From the NCBI GenBank assembly GCA_031553215.1, contig JAVBLW010000003.1, positions 186,001 to 250,000 of the forward strand: DNA of 64,000 bases. The letters run 5' to 3'. Below are positions 16,194 through 24,571 of the stretch, piece after piece. Numbering within the stretch: the first letter of the stretch is position 1; each line of letters starts with the position of its first letter. Source of the stretch: JAVBLW01 sp031553215. Its GTDB lineage: Bacteria > Bacillota_I > Bacilli_A > Acholeplasmatales > Anaeroplasmataceae. Below the pieces are notes generated by a model that ran no database searches, was not told where the DNA came from, and worked only from the letters and a program-made list of their open reading frames with translations. The position numbers were made by a program, and so were the translations under genes.

Positions 16194-16808
16194 CTAGTAT
16201 AATATTCTTCCAAGCCTTACATGAGTTGATCCGGCTTTTATAGCTAATTGATAATCATCACTCATCCCCATAGATAGACATTTTAAATTATTTTTTTTCG
16301 CTAATTCATTTGCTTTCAAAAAAACATTGCACTTTTCTTCATCTATCATATTTGGTTCAGTCATACACATTAATCCTATTATATTTATTTTAGGATATTT
16401 TTTTGCTTCTATTATAAAATTTTCTAAATCATCTATTTTAATTCCATCTTTTGTTTCACTATCTGTTAATTTTACTTCAATAAAACAATCCAGAACTTCT
16501 TTTCTTTCTTTATTAATGATTTTGGCCAATTCTAAGCTATCTAAAGAATGTAGACAATTAATTTTATTAATTACTTCCTTAGCTTTATTTCTTTGTAAGT
16601 GACCAATGAAATGCCACTTAATATCTAAATGTGATAAAATTTCATATTTTCTTAGAAATGAATCCACTCTATTTTCACCAAAGTTATTTATTCCACATTC
16701 ATATAATTTAACCATCTCTGATTCATCAATATATTTAGTAGCGGCTATAACACATACATTATTTGGAATACTTGATATTATTTCATTTATTTTAATTTTA
16801 TCTATCAT
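16194..16808 (-). CDS. yggS: PLP homeostasis protein YggS/PROSC family
   Basis: 204 residues from the ATG at 16808 (GGTGAT before it); the frame extends to a TTG at 16835 with no ribosome-binding site. Alanine-racemase-like barrel that binds PLP: the lysine is in IAATKYIDESEM, followed by FGENRV, WHFIGHLQRNK, GLMCMTE, LSMGMSDDYQLAI and STHVRLGR. Somewhat short at the N-terminus compared with 220-230 residues in relatives. A TATAAT at 16829-16824 is a likely -10. It matches the B6 kinase at 23597 in theme. Confidence 0.92.
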   Translation of the reverse strand: MIDKIKINEIISSIPNNVCVIAATKYIDESEMVKLYECGINNFGENRVDSFLRKYEILSHLDIKWHFIGHLQRNKAKEVINKINCLHSLDSLELAKIINKERKEVLDCFIEVKLTDSETKDGIKIDDLENFIIEAKKYPKINIIGLMCMTEPNMIDEEKCNVFLKANELAKKNNLKCLSMGMSDDYQLAIKAGSTHVRLGRILY

Positions 16809-16871
16809 ACTATCACCATAAATATTATACAACAAAAAAAGAGATATGGTTAAATTTATCTCTTTTTATTA

Positions 16872-18155
16872 TTAATTTTGCTTATTCATTATATTTTTTA
16901 CATCATCATAAATTGTTTCTACTCTATTGCTAACAAAAGTTTCCATTGCATCATCAAAATATATATTTTTATTTAATATGTTTGCCATACTATCTAAGTC
17001 TTTATCTATGTCATAACTAAACGTTTCTTTTTCTGATTCAGTTAAACAGTTATGACGTTTTAATTCAATTAATACCTGCGTTCTTAATGATAACAATTTA
17101 AGTTTTCTATGATTTTCATCTGTTTTATCATTTTCTATATCTTTATTTAAATTATTAAGTATTTCACGAAGTCTATTTGGATCATTTTTAAAGAATCTAC
17201 GGTATTGTTCATATTTATAAAGTTCTATATTATTTTCAATTCCATTTAAAAGCGTTTGTCTTTTGCTTTCAAATTTTGGTTTATCATTACAATATTTAAT
17301 TAATTCCACTCCAATAGGACTTGTTTCATTCAATATTTTTTTTGCATCCTCTAAATAAGTATATACTTTTTCTTTGAATGTTTTATAAGTATAGAAAGTT
17401 GTTCCTAAATGCCTAAGTGCTCTAGCTTTTAAAAAGATTAATTCAAAATATTCATCGTTTTTTGTTTCTTTTAATTCATATAATCTAGCATCAATTAATA
17501 TTATTGCTTCATCAATTGCTTTTTTACCCTCATTATTGTTTCCAAGTAGTATTTCAGTCCATCCGATAAAATCAATATATCCTATAGCTTTTTTTGAAAT
17601 AGTATTTGCATATTTTATAATGTATTTACCAAATTTTTTTCTCATGTCATACATATTTAATTGTGCTAATATTCTTTGTAAATCCATTATTTCATCAATA
17701 AGGTAGTTTGTTATTTCCATATTTTTGGCAAAATCAATATTTTTAACTGCTTTCCTTATATCTTCAAATGTTCCTACTAGTTTAGGAATTTCTAATGAAT
17801 AGTCTTTTTGATTCTTTTTACAATCCTTTATTATTTTTTTATATCTTTTTTCTACTTTTTTTGCTTCATTTAAATCAAAATTCTTTTTAAGGTTTTTTTC
17901 ATTTGCTTTTGCTAAAGCATATATTTTATTTATATGCTTAGAACTTTCCAATATTATTTTATTAGTGCTTTTTTCTTTTCTAAATTTATATTTTTTTATA
18001 AGATATTCTATAAATTTTGGAGATATTATTACAATTGATATACCAATAGTAATATATTTTATTTGACCTGTGGTAAAAATTGCAGATAGTACTGTTAAAA
18101 GCGAAATTATTTTAATTAGGACTTCAAGATGATCTTTAAATTCAGTTTTTTTCAT
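16872..18155 (-). CDS. Helical membrane protein of unknown function
   Basis: 427 residues. Two hydrophobic segments at the N-terminus (about 13-31 and 33-50) and then about 370 residues of charged, almost entirely alpha-helical sequence rich in Lys, Glu, Leu and Ile. The middle (about 190-300) has helix pairs such as GWTEILLGNNNEGKKAI and LKARALRHLGTTFYTYK that look like degenerate TPR repeats. No enzyme motif. GGAGG is 6 nt before the ATG. It overlaps the HAD gene upstream by 14 nt, so the two are translationally coupled. I do not recognise the family. Confidence 0.65.
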   Translation of the reverse strand: MKKTEFKDHLEVLIKIISLLTVLSAIFTTGQIKYITIGISIVIISPKFIEYLIKKYKFRKEKSTNKIILESSKHINKIYALAKANEKNLKKNFDLNEAKKVEKRYKKIIKDCKKNQKDYSLEIPKLVGTFEDIRKAVKNIDFAKNMEITNYLIDEIMDLQRILAQLNMYDMRKKFGKYIIKYANTISKKAIGYIDFIGWTEILLGNNNEGKKAIDEAIILIDARLYELKETKNDEYFELIFLKARALRHLGTTFYTYKTFKEKVYTYLEDAKKILNETSPIGVELIKYCNDKPKFESKRQTLLNGIENNIELYKYEQYRRFFKNDPNRLREILNNLNKDIENDKTDENHRKLKLLSLRTQVLIELKRHNCLTESEKETFSYDIDKDLDSMANILNKNIYFDDAMETFVSNRVETIYDDVKNIMNKQN

Positions 18156-19209
18156 ATATTACCTCCGAAAATGTATTCTTTATTAATTCAATTATATCAA
18201 TATCTCTGTTACCTTCTAATATATTAAAATTATATTCTTTTAATTCATTAGATTGATTTGAAACAACATAAGGCATTCCAGCATAATTTAACATTTCAAA
18301 ATCATTCATACTATCTCCTACCGCAATAGTATTTCTATAATAATATCCAAGTTCCTCAGCGATTTTTTTCAAGCTAAGACCTTTATGTACATTCTTTTTT
18401 AGAATTTCATACGTATGATAAGCAGTTCTACAACAATATATATCAGAGTATTTTGTACATATTTCTTTGATGATATTTTCTTTTTCTTTAGATTCTTCTC
18501 TATTATCATCGTTTATAAAAATTAATATTTTTATAATTTCATCATATCTTACCTCTAGTGATTCATCAAAAAACATTTCATTATATTTTTCTAGATTATA
18601 ATAATTATCTTCTATTAAATCTGTTATCTTAATAATAGAATTTTTGTAATAAGCAATAATATTAAGATTATATTTTTTAAGTTCCATAATAATTTTATTT
18701 GATAATGATCCTAATCCATTTAAGATTTCAAATTCATTATTCTTGATTAATACTGAACCATTTAAAGTAGAAAAATAATTTTCTTCTAAATTGCAATCTT
18801 CTATTGTATTTTTAATTGATTCATATACCTTTCCAGTTGAAAGTATTATTTGATTTTTATGCTTAAAGTTAGATATATATTCCTTTTTTTCTTCGCTTAA
18901 AAATCCATTATACGTTAGAGTATTATCCACATCTAAAAATACTAATGGTTTTTTATATTTAGATATATATGAAAAAAAACTATTTCTATTATTTATATAT
19001 ATATCATTAGTAAAACCATTCATTTCTAAAGAAACTATTCTACCTGTATCATCTATAGTAGAATAAAAATAATTTACTACTATAGCTTCTAAAGTGTCAT
19101 TAAAATTATTTATATATTTATCCAAATTATTTAAATCGATATTTATTTCATAATAAAATAAAAAGTATTTTATTTCTTCAATTATTTTATTTAGCTTTTG
19201 ATTTGTCAT
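18142..19209 (-). CDS. HAD-superfamily (Cof-type) phosphatase with extra N-terminal domain
   Basis: 355 residues. HAD motifs: I, DVDNT (D93, D95); II, STGK; III, the Lys in HKGLSLKKI; IV, GDSMNDFEML. A Cof-like cap lies between II and III. The first 85 residues are an Asn/Ile/Tyr-rich helical extension not found in ordinary Cof phosphatases. It is followed by a 14-nt overlap with the helical membrane protein gene, so the phosphatase may act at the membrane with that partner. GGTGATTTT precedes the ATG. Substrate unknown. Confidence 0.78.
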   Translation of the reverse strand: MTNQKLNKIIEEIKYFLFYYEINIDLNNLDKYINNFNDTLEAIVVNYFYSTIDDTGRIVSLEMNGFTNDIYINNRNSFFSYISKYKKPLVFLDVDNTLTYNGFLSEEKKEYISNFKHKNQIILSTGKVYESIKNTIEDCNLEENYFSTLNGSVLIKNNEFEILNGLGSLSNKIIMELKKYNLNIIAYYKNSIIKITDLIEDNYYNLEKYNEMFFDESLEVRYDEIIKILIFINDDNREESKEKENIIKEICTKYSDIYCCRTAYHTYEILKKNVHKGLSLKKIAEELGYYYRNTIAVGDSMNDFEMLNYAGMPYVVSNQSNELKEYNFNILEGNRDIDIIELIKNTFSEVIYEKN

Positions 19210-19279
19210 AAAATCACCTATTTTTATTATATCATTTATAAGATATATTGTAAAAAGAAAAATAAAGAGTAAAAACTCT

Positions 19280-19720
19280 TTATTTTAATAATATATTTAA
19301 ATATTTATCTGCGTAGTACTTGGCCATATCTAAATTTAAGTCTAGATAATTACCACATTCGATAGCACTTGCACCAGGGATAATTCCTTCGTAATCACCG
19401 ATAAAATTCATACAATCAATTACTTTACTTAAGATATCACTAGCCTCAAGATTTCCTTTTAGAATTAAATAAAATCCTGTTCTACATCCCATTGGTCCAA
19501 AATACATAGTTCTATCAGGATAATAGGTTCTAAAGAAAGTAGCCCCTAAATGTTCAATTGTATGCATTACTGATGTATCCATAACTGGTTCAAAATTTGG
19601 TCTAGTAACTCTTAAATCAAAGGTTGTAAAGGTAAAATTATCCATTGTATCAACTCTTGATACATACAATCCAGGTAATAATGTTAAATGATTAACTTCA
19701 AAGCTTTTAATTTTTTCCAT
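19280..19720 (-). CDS. luxS: S-ribosylhomocysteine lyase
   Basis: 146 residues from the ATG at 19720, which gives the family's usual MEKIKSFEVNHL start; a TTG 9 nt upstream is the alternative. Cleaves S-ribosylhomocysteine to homocysteine and the AI-2 precursor. The metal ligands HTIEH (about residues 52-56) and the Cys in ECGNY are present, as is the catalytic Cys in MGCRTGFYL. Starts 2 nt after the metH stop, so homocysteine made here feeds the methyltransferase encoded next to it. No Pfs nucleosidase gene is seen in the window. Confidence 0.96.
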   Translation of the reverse strand: MEKIKSFEVNHLTLLPGLYVSRVDTMDNFTFTTFDLRVTRPNFEPVMDTSVMHTIEHLGATFFRTYYPDRTMYFGPMGCRTGFYLILKGNLEASDILSKVIDCMNFIGDYEGIIPGASAIECGNYLDLNLDMAKYYADKYLNILLK

Positions 19721-19721
19721 A

Positions 19722-22055
19722 TTATCCAATTACCTTTTCTAATATTTCAACAAATTCTAATGCATCTTTAGAGTAATAATCTGCACCAATTTGTTCTGCA
19801 ATGTCTTTAGTAACTACAGCACCACCAACGAATATAGGACACATATTATTAATTTTCTTAAGTTCTAGGATAGTTTGTTCCATCGAGATTACTGTTGTAG
19901 TCATTAAGGCACTAAGTCCAATAGCTTTAGGATTATATTTATTAAACGCTTCAACTACTTTTTCTATAGCAACATCTTTTCCTAAATCAATTACTTTATA
20001 TCCATAACTTTCAAGTATTACCTTAACAATATTTTTTCCAATATCATGAACATCACCTTTTACAGTTGCGACTATAATAGGACCCTTTTCACTTCCTGTT
20101 TTAGGGAACTTTTCACTAATAACAGCAAAAGCTTCTTTAGTAGTTTCAGCTGACATTATCAATTGAGGTAAGAATAATCTACCTTTATCAAAATCGACAC
20201 CTACTTCATTTAATGCTTTTATTAAAACGTTATTTATAACTTCCATAGCATCTTTTGATTCTAATTCTTTTAGAGTAGCATTTTTAACCTCATCTTTTAA
20301 ACCTAATTTTATTATTTCAAATAGACTTAAACTTGTAGATTTAGGAAGCTCTTTTTCTCCTTCAACGATTTTAGAAATGTATTCTTGGCTATTAGTATCT
20401 ATATTAGCTAATACATTATAAGCATAAATAGCTTCCATCATTTCCTCTTCACATGGATTCATAATTGGCATATTAAGTCCATTATTCATAGCCATTGTTA
20501 AGAATGTTTTATTTAATAATACTCTTTTTGGTAGTCCAAATGAAACATTTGATACACCAAGGGCAGTTCTAACTCCAAGTTGTTCAGTAACAAGTTTTAA
20601 AGCTTTAATAGTTTCCATAACTAGTCCTTGTTCAGCTGAGGCTGTTAGAGTTAAAGTATCAATAATAATCTTATTTTTATTAATTCCATACTTTGCTGCA
20701 TGATTAACGATTCTCTTAGCTATTTCAAATCTTTCAATAGCAGTTTTAGGAACACCATTATTATCTAAAGTAAGACCTAAAACTACACAGCCATATTTCT
20801 TGGCTATTGGGAATATTTTGTCCATAACTTCATATTCACCATTTACTGAGTTTATTAGTGCAAGTCCATTATAGTATCTAACACCTTGTTCAATTGCTTC
20901 TATATTAGAGCTGTCAATTTGAATAGGTAGAGAAACAACTTCTTGAATCTTTTTTAGTGCTTCTCTCATAATTCTAGGCTCATCAATTTTCGGTAATCCT
21001 ACATTTAAATCTAGAAGATGAGCTCCGGCTTTTTCTTGTTTTATTCCTTCTAAAACAAGATAGTCATAATTTTCATTTATAAGGGCTTCTTTTAATTTTT
21101 TCTTTCCGGTTGGATTTAATCTTTCTCCACAAATCTTAACATTTTCAATATCAACTAGTACAGTTGAACTTGTAACAGTAGTTTTATATGGATTATTTAA
21201 AACTACGACATCTAAATTTTTATATTTGGAAATAGTCTTTATAAAACTTGGATCAGTACCACAGCAACCTCCAATAATACTAACACCTTTTTGTATAAAT
21301 TTTTTAATATAATAATCAAATTCTTCAACTTCTAAGTTATAGACAGTTTCTCCATGACAAATACAAGGTAATCCTCTATTTGGTTGTACAATAACTGGAG
21401 TGTGTGAATAAGCTAATATTTCATCAACAATTGGTTCTAATTCTTTTGGACCAAGTGAGCAGTTTACACCAAGTACATCAACTCCAAGCCCTTCTAATAC
21501 TTCCACCATAATTCTTGGTGTAGTACCAGTTAAAGATCTTTTTGTTTCATCAAAACTCATTAATGAAAATACTGGTTTATCCGAATTTTCTTTAACAGCT
21601 AAAACTCCAGCTTTAAGCTCATAAATATCAGTAAATGTTTCTAATATAAATCCATCTACATGATCTCTTGCGATTAAAACAATTTCCTTAAATGCCTCAT
21701 AAGCTTCATCAAAAGAAATGGTTCCAAGTGGTTCAAGTAATACTCCTAAAGGTCCAATGTCTAACATTACATATTTTCCATTAGAAGATTCTCTTGCATT
21801 AGATATGGCAGCCATTAAGACTTCATTTAGTGAATACTTGATTTCAGATAATTTATATCTATTAGCCCCAAATGTATTAGTAGTAATAAAATCGGCACCA
21901 CTATCAATATAGTTCTTATGAATTGTACATAGTATTTCCTTTTTTGTAATATTTAATTCTTCTGGATTATCTCCAGCTTTTAATCCAAAGTGTTGAAGTT
22001 CAGTACCCATGGCACCATCAAATATCATTACTTTTTTTCCTATTTTTGATAACAT
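19722..22055 (-). CDS. metH: Cobalamin-dependent methionine synthase, lacking activation domain
   Basis: About 777 residues from the ATG at 22055 (AAGGAG and GGAG upstream). Domains: homocysteine methyltransferase (1-300) with FDGAMGTEL and zinc ligands in GVNCSLGP and IIGGCCGT; pterin-binding barrel (about 310-570) with CGERLNPTGKK, LDLNVGLP and PIQIDSSN; cobalamin cap and B12 domain (about 600-777) with GDVHDIGKN carrying the lower-ligand His, and VGGAVVTKD. The fourth SAM-dependent reactivation domain is not here; it is a separate protein encoded just upstream. Overlaps that gene by 16 nt and luxS follows after 1-2 nt. Confidence 0.95.
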   Translation of the reverse strand: MLSKIGKKVMIFDGAMGTELQHFGLKAGDNPEELNITKKEILCTIHKNYIDSGADFITTNTFGANRYKLSEIKYSLNEVLMAAISNARESSNGKYVMLDIGPLGVLLEPLGTISFDEAYEAFKEIVLIARDHVDGFILETFTDIYELKAGVLAVKENSDKPVFSLMSFDETKRSLTGTTPRIMVEVLEGLGVDVLGVNCSLGPKELEPIVDEILAYSHTPVIVQPNRGLPCICHGETVYNLEVEEFDYYIKKFIQKGVSIIGGCCGTDPSFIKTISKYKNLDVVVLNNPYKTTVTSSTVLVDIENVKICGERLNPTGKKKLKEALINENYDYLVLEGIKQEKAGAHLLDLNVGLPKIDEPRIMREALKKIQEVVSLPIQIDSSNIEAIEQGVRYYNGLALINSVNGEYEVMDKIFPIAKKYGCVVLGLTLDNNGVPKTAIERFEIAKRIVNHAAKYGINKNKIIIDTLTLTASAEQGLVMETIKALKLVTEQLGVRTALGVSNVSFGLPKRVLLNKTFLTMAMNNGLNMPIMNPCEEEMMEAIYAYNVLANIDTNSQEYISKIVEGEKELPKSTSLSLFEIIKLGLKDEVKNATLKELESKDAMEVINNVLIKALNEVGVDFDKGRLFLPQLIMSAETTKEAFAVISEKFPKTGSEKGPIIVATVKGDVHDIGKNIVKVILESYGYKVIDLGKDVAIEKVVEAFNKYNPKAIGLSALMTTTVISMEQTILELKKINNMCPIFVGGAVVTKDIAEQIGADYYSKDALEFVEILEKVIG

Positions 22056-22636
22056 GTTACTCCACTCCTTAAGTATTTGCAGTTTTTCATTAGAAAACAA
22101 TTTTTACAATTTTTCTTTTTTATATTTCCTATAGCAACGATTCCCATCATTGATTTTTGAGGAACCATTAATCCTGATTCTAGGAAAGTTATTCCCATGA
22201 ACTTATCAGCTTTTATGATTGTACAAATTTCTTTATTATCTTTAATATCAGTATTTGAATAGCCAGGACAAAATCTATATGATAATTCCATATTTAGATT
22301 TTTTTCAAAATTATCAGCTAATTCTTCTATATAAGCACTACTTACAGCATCAAAAACGATTGATTTAGTTAAATCAGTCATTTGATAATACTTTATTCTT
22401 TTATCGATTTCGATCCCTAGGGTAGTTCCTACAAGTAAATATGATTTTGAACCATTCAAATAATCCAAGTAAATATCATTCTTCAGAAAATCAAATAATT
22501 CATCGTACTCTTGATAAATATATTTAAATTTCGCAATTGATTCTACTTCTAAGATTGTCTCATCAATAAGTTTATTTATTATCTCATTTGGTGATATATT
22601 ATGATATCCCAAATATTTTAAAATGTTATTCTTCAT
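22040..22636 (-). CDS. Methionine synthase activation-domain protein (stand-alone)
   Basis: About 198 residues. Resembles the C-terminal AdoMet-binding reactivation domain of MetH: SYRFCPGYSNTDIKD is the characteristic RxxPGY motif, followed by GITFLESGLMVPQKSMMGIVAIG. The end CKNCFLMKNCKYLRSGVTC has four to five Cys that could bind a metal or cluster. Its position directly before metH and the missing domain there support a split MetH. Starts at ATG 22636 or GTG 22642; overlaps metF by 11-17 nt. Confidence 0.88.
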   Translation of the reverse strand: MKNNILKYLGYHNISPNEIINKLIDETILEVESIAKFKYIYQEYDELFDFLKNDIYLDYLNGSKSYLLVGTTLGIEIDKRIKYYQMTDLTKSIVFDAVSSAYIEELADNFEKNLNMELSYRFCPGYSNTDIKDNKEICTIIKADKFMGITFLESGLMVPQKSMMGIVAIGNIKKKNCKNCFLMKNCKYLRSGVTCYQK

Positions 22637-23519
22637 TAACACTCAATTCTTTCTTTAAAACATTGCTAATTTTTTCAATTATTTCTTTAGCTGTTGAAGA
22701 ATTATTCATTACATATAAATGAACTCCATCTACATCATTTGCAAATAAATCAAGAATTTGATATACAGCATAATTAATTCCAATTTCTCTTATAGCTTGT
22801 TTATCATCCTTAAATCTTTCAATCATTGATCTTAATGATAAAGGAATAGAACATCCTGTTAATTTAATAGTTTTTATGGCTTGTTTTGAATTTGTTAAAG
22901 GTAGTATTCCTGCAATAATAGGTACTGTAATCCCCATTTTTCTTGCTTCTCGAACAAGACGATAAAAATAATCATTATCATAGAAAACTTGAGTAATAAA
23001 GAATTTAGCCCCAGCATCTTGTTTTATTTTTAGATTTAATATATCTTCATATAAACTTTCACATTCACTATGTCCTTCTGGATAGCAAGCTCCACCTAAA
23101 CAAAAATTATCATATTTATTTGAAATATAAGTTTGTAATTCAGACGCATATTTAAAATGTTTTAAATATTCAATATCCATATCAATTGGCTTGTCCCCTC
23201 TTAAGGCAAGAATATTTTCGATATTATTTTCTATTAATTCTTCACAAACTCTATCTACATCTTCTGGACTTGATGGTCCACCAGTTAAATGAGCTAATGC
23301 TTCAATATTAGCTTTATTTTTTACATAGCTTGCAATGGCTACAGTATTTTTTGTATTATTTCCACCAGCACCATAAGTAACACTTATCCAGTCAGGATTT
23401 AATAATGCTAATTCATCTATTGTTTTATATAAAGAATCTATATCTTTAGAATCTTTCTTTGGTGGAAATACCTCGAAAGATAAAGTTTTTTTTCTTTTTA
23501 ATATTTCTGCTATCTTCAT
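22626..23519 (-). CDS. metF: 5,10-methylenetetrahydrofolate reductase
   Basis: 297 residues from the ATG at 23519, which has AGGAG 8 nt upstream; a GTG 9 nt earlier is less well placed. FAD-dependent barrel that makes methyl-THF for MetH. Motifs: LSFEVFPPKK with the catalytic Glu, TYGAGGNN, LAHLTG, LALRGDKP, GGACYPEGH and FFITQVFYD. The pathway logic with the adjacent split metH and luxS is clear; the four overlapping genes form a methionine-cycle operon. Confidence 0.96.
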   Translation of the reverse strand: MKIAEILKRKKTLSFEVFPPKKDSKDIDSLYKTIDELALLNPDWISVTYGAGGNNTKNTVAIASYVKNKANIEALAHLTGGPSSPEDVDRVCEELIENNIENILALRGDKPIDMDIEYLKHFKYASELQTYISNKYDNFCLGGACYPEGHSECESLYEDILNLKIKQDAGAKFFITQVFYDNDYFYRLVREARKMGITVPIIAGILPLTNSKQAIKTIKLTGCSIPLSLRSMIERFKDDKQAIREIGINYAVYQILDLFANDVDGVHLYVMNNSSTAKEIIEKISNVLKKELSVNEE

Positions 23520-23567
23520 CTTATTCACTCCTAAAATTACTATTTATTTTAACATTTTTTAATGTAA

Positions 23568-23597
23568 AAAACAAATAATAATGTAAAAATGCATTAT
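23568..23597 (-). terminator. Weak terminator after pyridoxal kinase
   Basis: Stem AATAATAATG/CATTATTATT with an 8-nt loop followed by TGTTTTTTAC on the minus strand. All but two pairs are A-U, so it is weak. Confidence 0.4.
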
Positions 23598-24430
23598 TAT
23601 TTTACTTTATCAATGAAATTTGCTAAACAGGCTTCAAAATTGACACCATATTTTATATCTGTTTTTGCATTATATGTTAAATTGATTGATTCTACTACAA
23701 AATCTACAGCTATTTCTGCAGCCTCTGGTAAAGATTTATTGTTTAAAATAGCACCAACTAATGCACTTCCGAACACATCACCTGTTCCATGATAATACCC
23801 AGGTATCTTTTTCGCAAAATAATATGATATTCTTCCGTTATCATATGTGGCAGCCCCAATATATTCTTCATCAAAACTAACTCCAGTTAGTACTATTCTA
23901 TCTGGTCCTAATAATGCTAATTTACTTAAGATATTCTCTATATAAAATTCTGTATATGGTCCTTCTTTATATTCAATATCTAGCATTAAACAAGCTTCCG
24001 TAATATTAGGAATTATTATATTTGCCTTTGAACATAATTTTTTCATTCCTTTAGGAAATTCCTTGTCAAATGAAGAATATAATTTTCCATTATCAGCCAT
24101 TACTGGATCAACTATTTTGAGTGTATTCCTATTTGATAGCTCATCAAAAATATTTGATACTAAATCTAATTGTTCAAAAGAACCTAAATATCCAGTATAT
24201 ATACCATCAATATTTAAATTTAGAGTTTTCCAGTGATCCACAATTGGTTTAATATCATTTGTTAAGTCTCTAAAAGTAAATCCTGTGAAACCACCAGTAT
24301 GAGTTGAAAGAACAGCTGTTGGTAAAACTGATGTTTCTATTCCTGCAGCGGAAATAATAGGTAGTGCTACCGTTAATGAACATTTTCCTACACATGAAAT
24401 ATCATGAATTGCTAAAACTCTTTTTTGCAT
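23597..24430 (-). CDS. pdxK: Pyridoxine/pyridoxal/pyridoxamine kinase
   Basis: 277 residues from the ATG at 24430 (GGAG 9 nt upstream). Ribokinase-fold kinase. Motifs: HDISCVGKCSLTVALPI, LSTHTGG, GYLGSFEQ, VDPVMADNGKLY, TPN-equivalent IIPNITEACLM, VLTGVS, and the anion-hole/catalytic-base motif GTGDVFGSALVGA. Makes PLP (or PMP) by salvage, serving PLP enzymes in this window such as metY, ilvE and trpB. Upstream is a spaced inverted repeat that may be its operator. Confidence 0.9.
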   Translation of the reverse strand: MQKRVLAIHDISCVGKCSLTVALPIISAAGIETSVLPTAVLSTHTGGFTGFTFRDLTNDIKPIVDHWKTLNLNIDGIYTGYLGSFEQLDLVSNIFDELSNRNTLKIVDPVMADNGKLYSSFDKEFPKGMKKLCSKANIIIPNITEACLMLDIEYKEGPYTEFYIENILSKLALLGPDRIVLTGVSFDEEYIGAATYDNGRISYYFAKKIPGYYHGTGDVFGSALVGAILNNKSLPEAAEIAVDFVVESINLTYNAKTDIKYGVNFEACLANFIDKVK

Positions 24431-24474
24431 AATTAATTCTCCATTTCTAATATAGTTATATAATAACATCCTTT

Positions 24475-24518
24475 TGGTACTGATAAAACAACCAATTTTA
24501 ATTTATTTTTCAGTACCA
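24475..24518. promoter_or_regulatory. Spaced 9-bp inverted repeat upstream of pdxK
   Basis: TGGTACTGA (24475-24483) and TCAGTACCA (24510-24518) are perfect inverted repeats 26 nt apart, in the 5' region of the kinase gene. The spacing centre-to-centre is 35 bp, fitting two half-sites of a looping dimer or a long-looped RNA stem. Regulator unknown. Confidence 0.5.
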
Positions 24519-24519
24519 G

Positions 24520-24559
24520 TTTTTTAAAAAAACCTTAAGATAATATTCATCTTAAAGTT
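24520..24559 (-). terminator. Terminator of metY
   Basis: Minus strand AACTTTAAGAT/ATCTTAAGGTT (24559-24549/24541-24531), 7-nt loop, followed by TTTTTTT. Confidence 0.75.
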
Positions 24560-24571
24560 ATTAATAAATTA

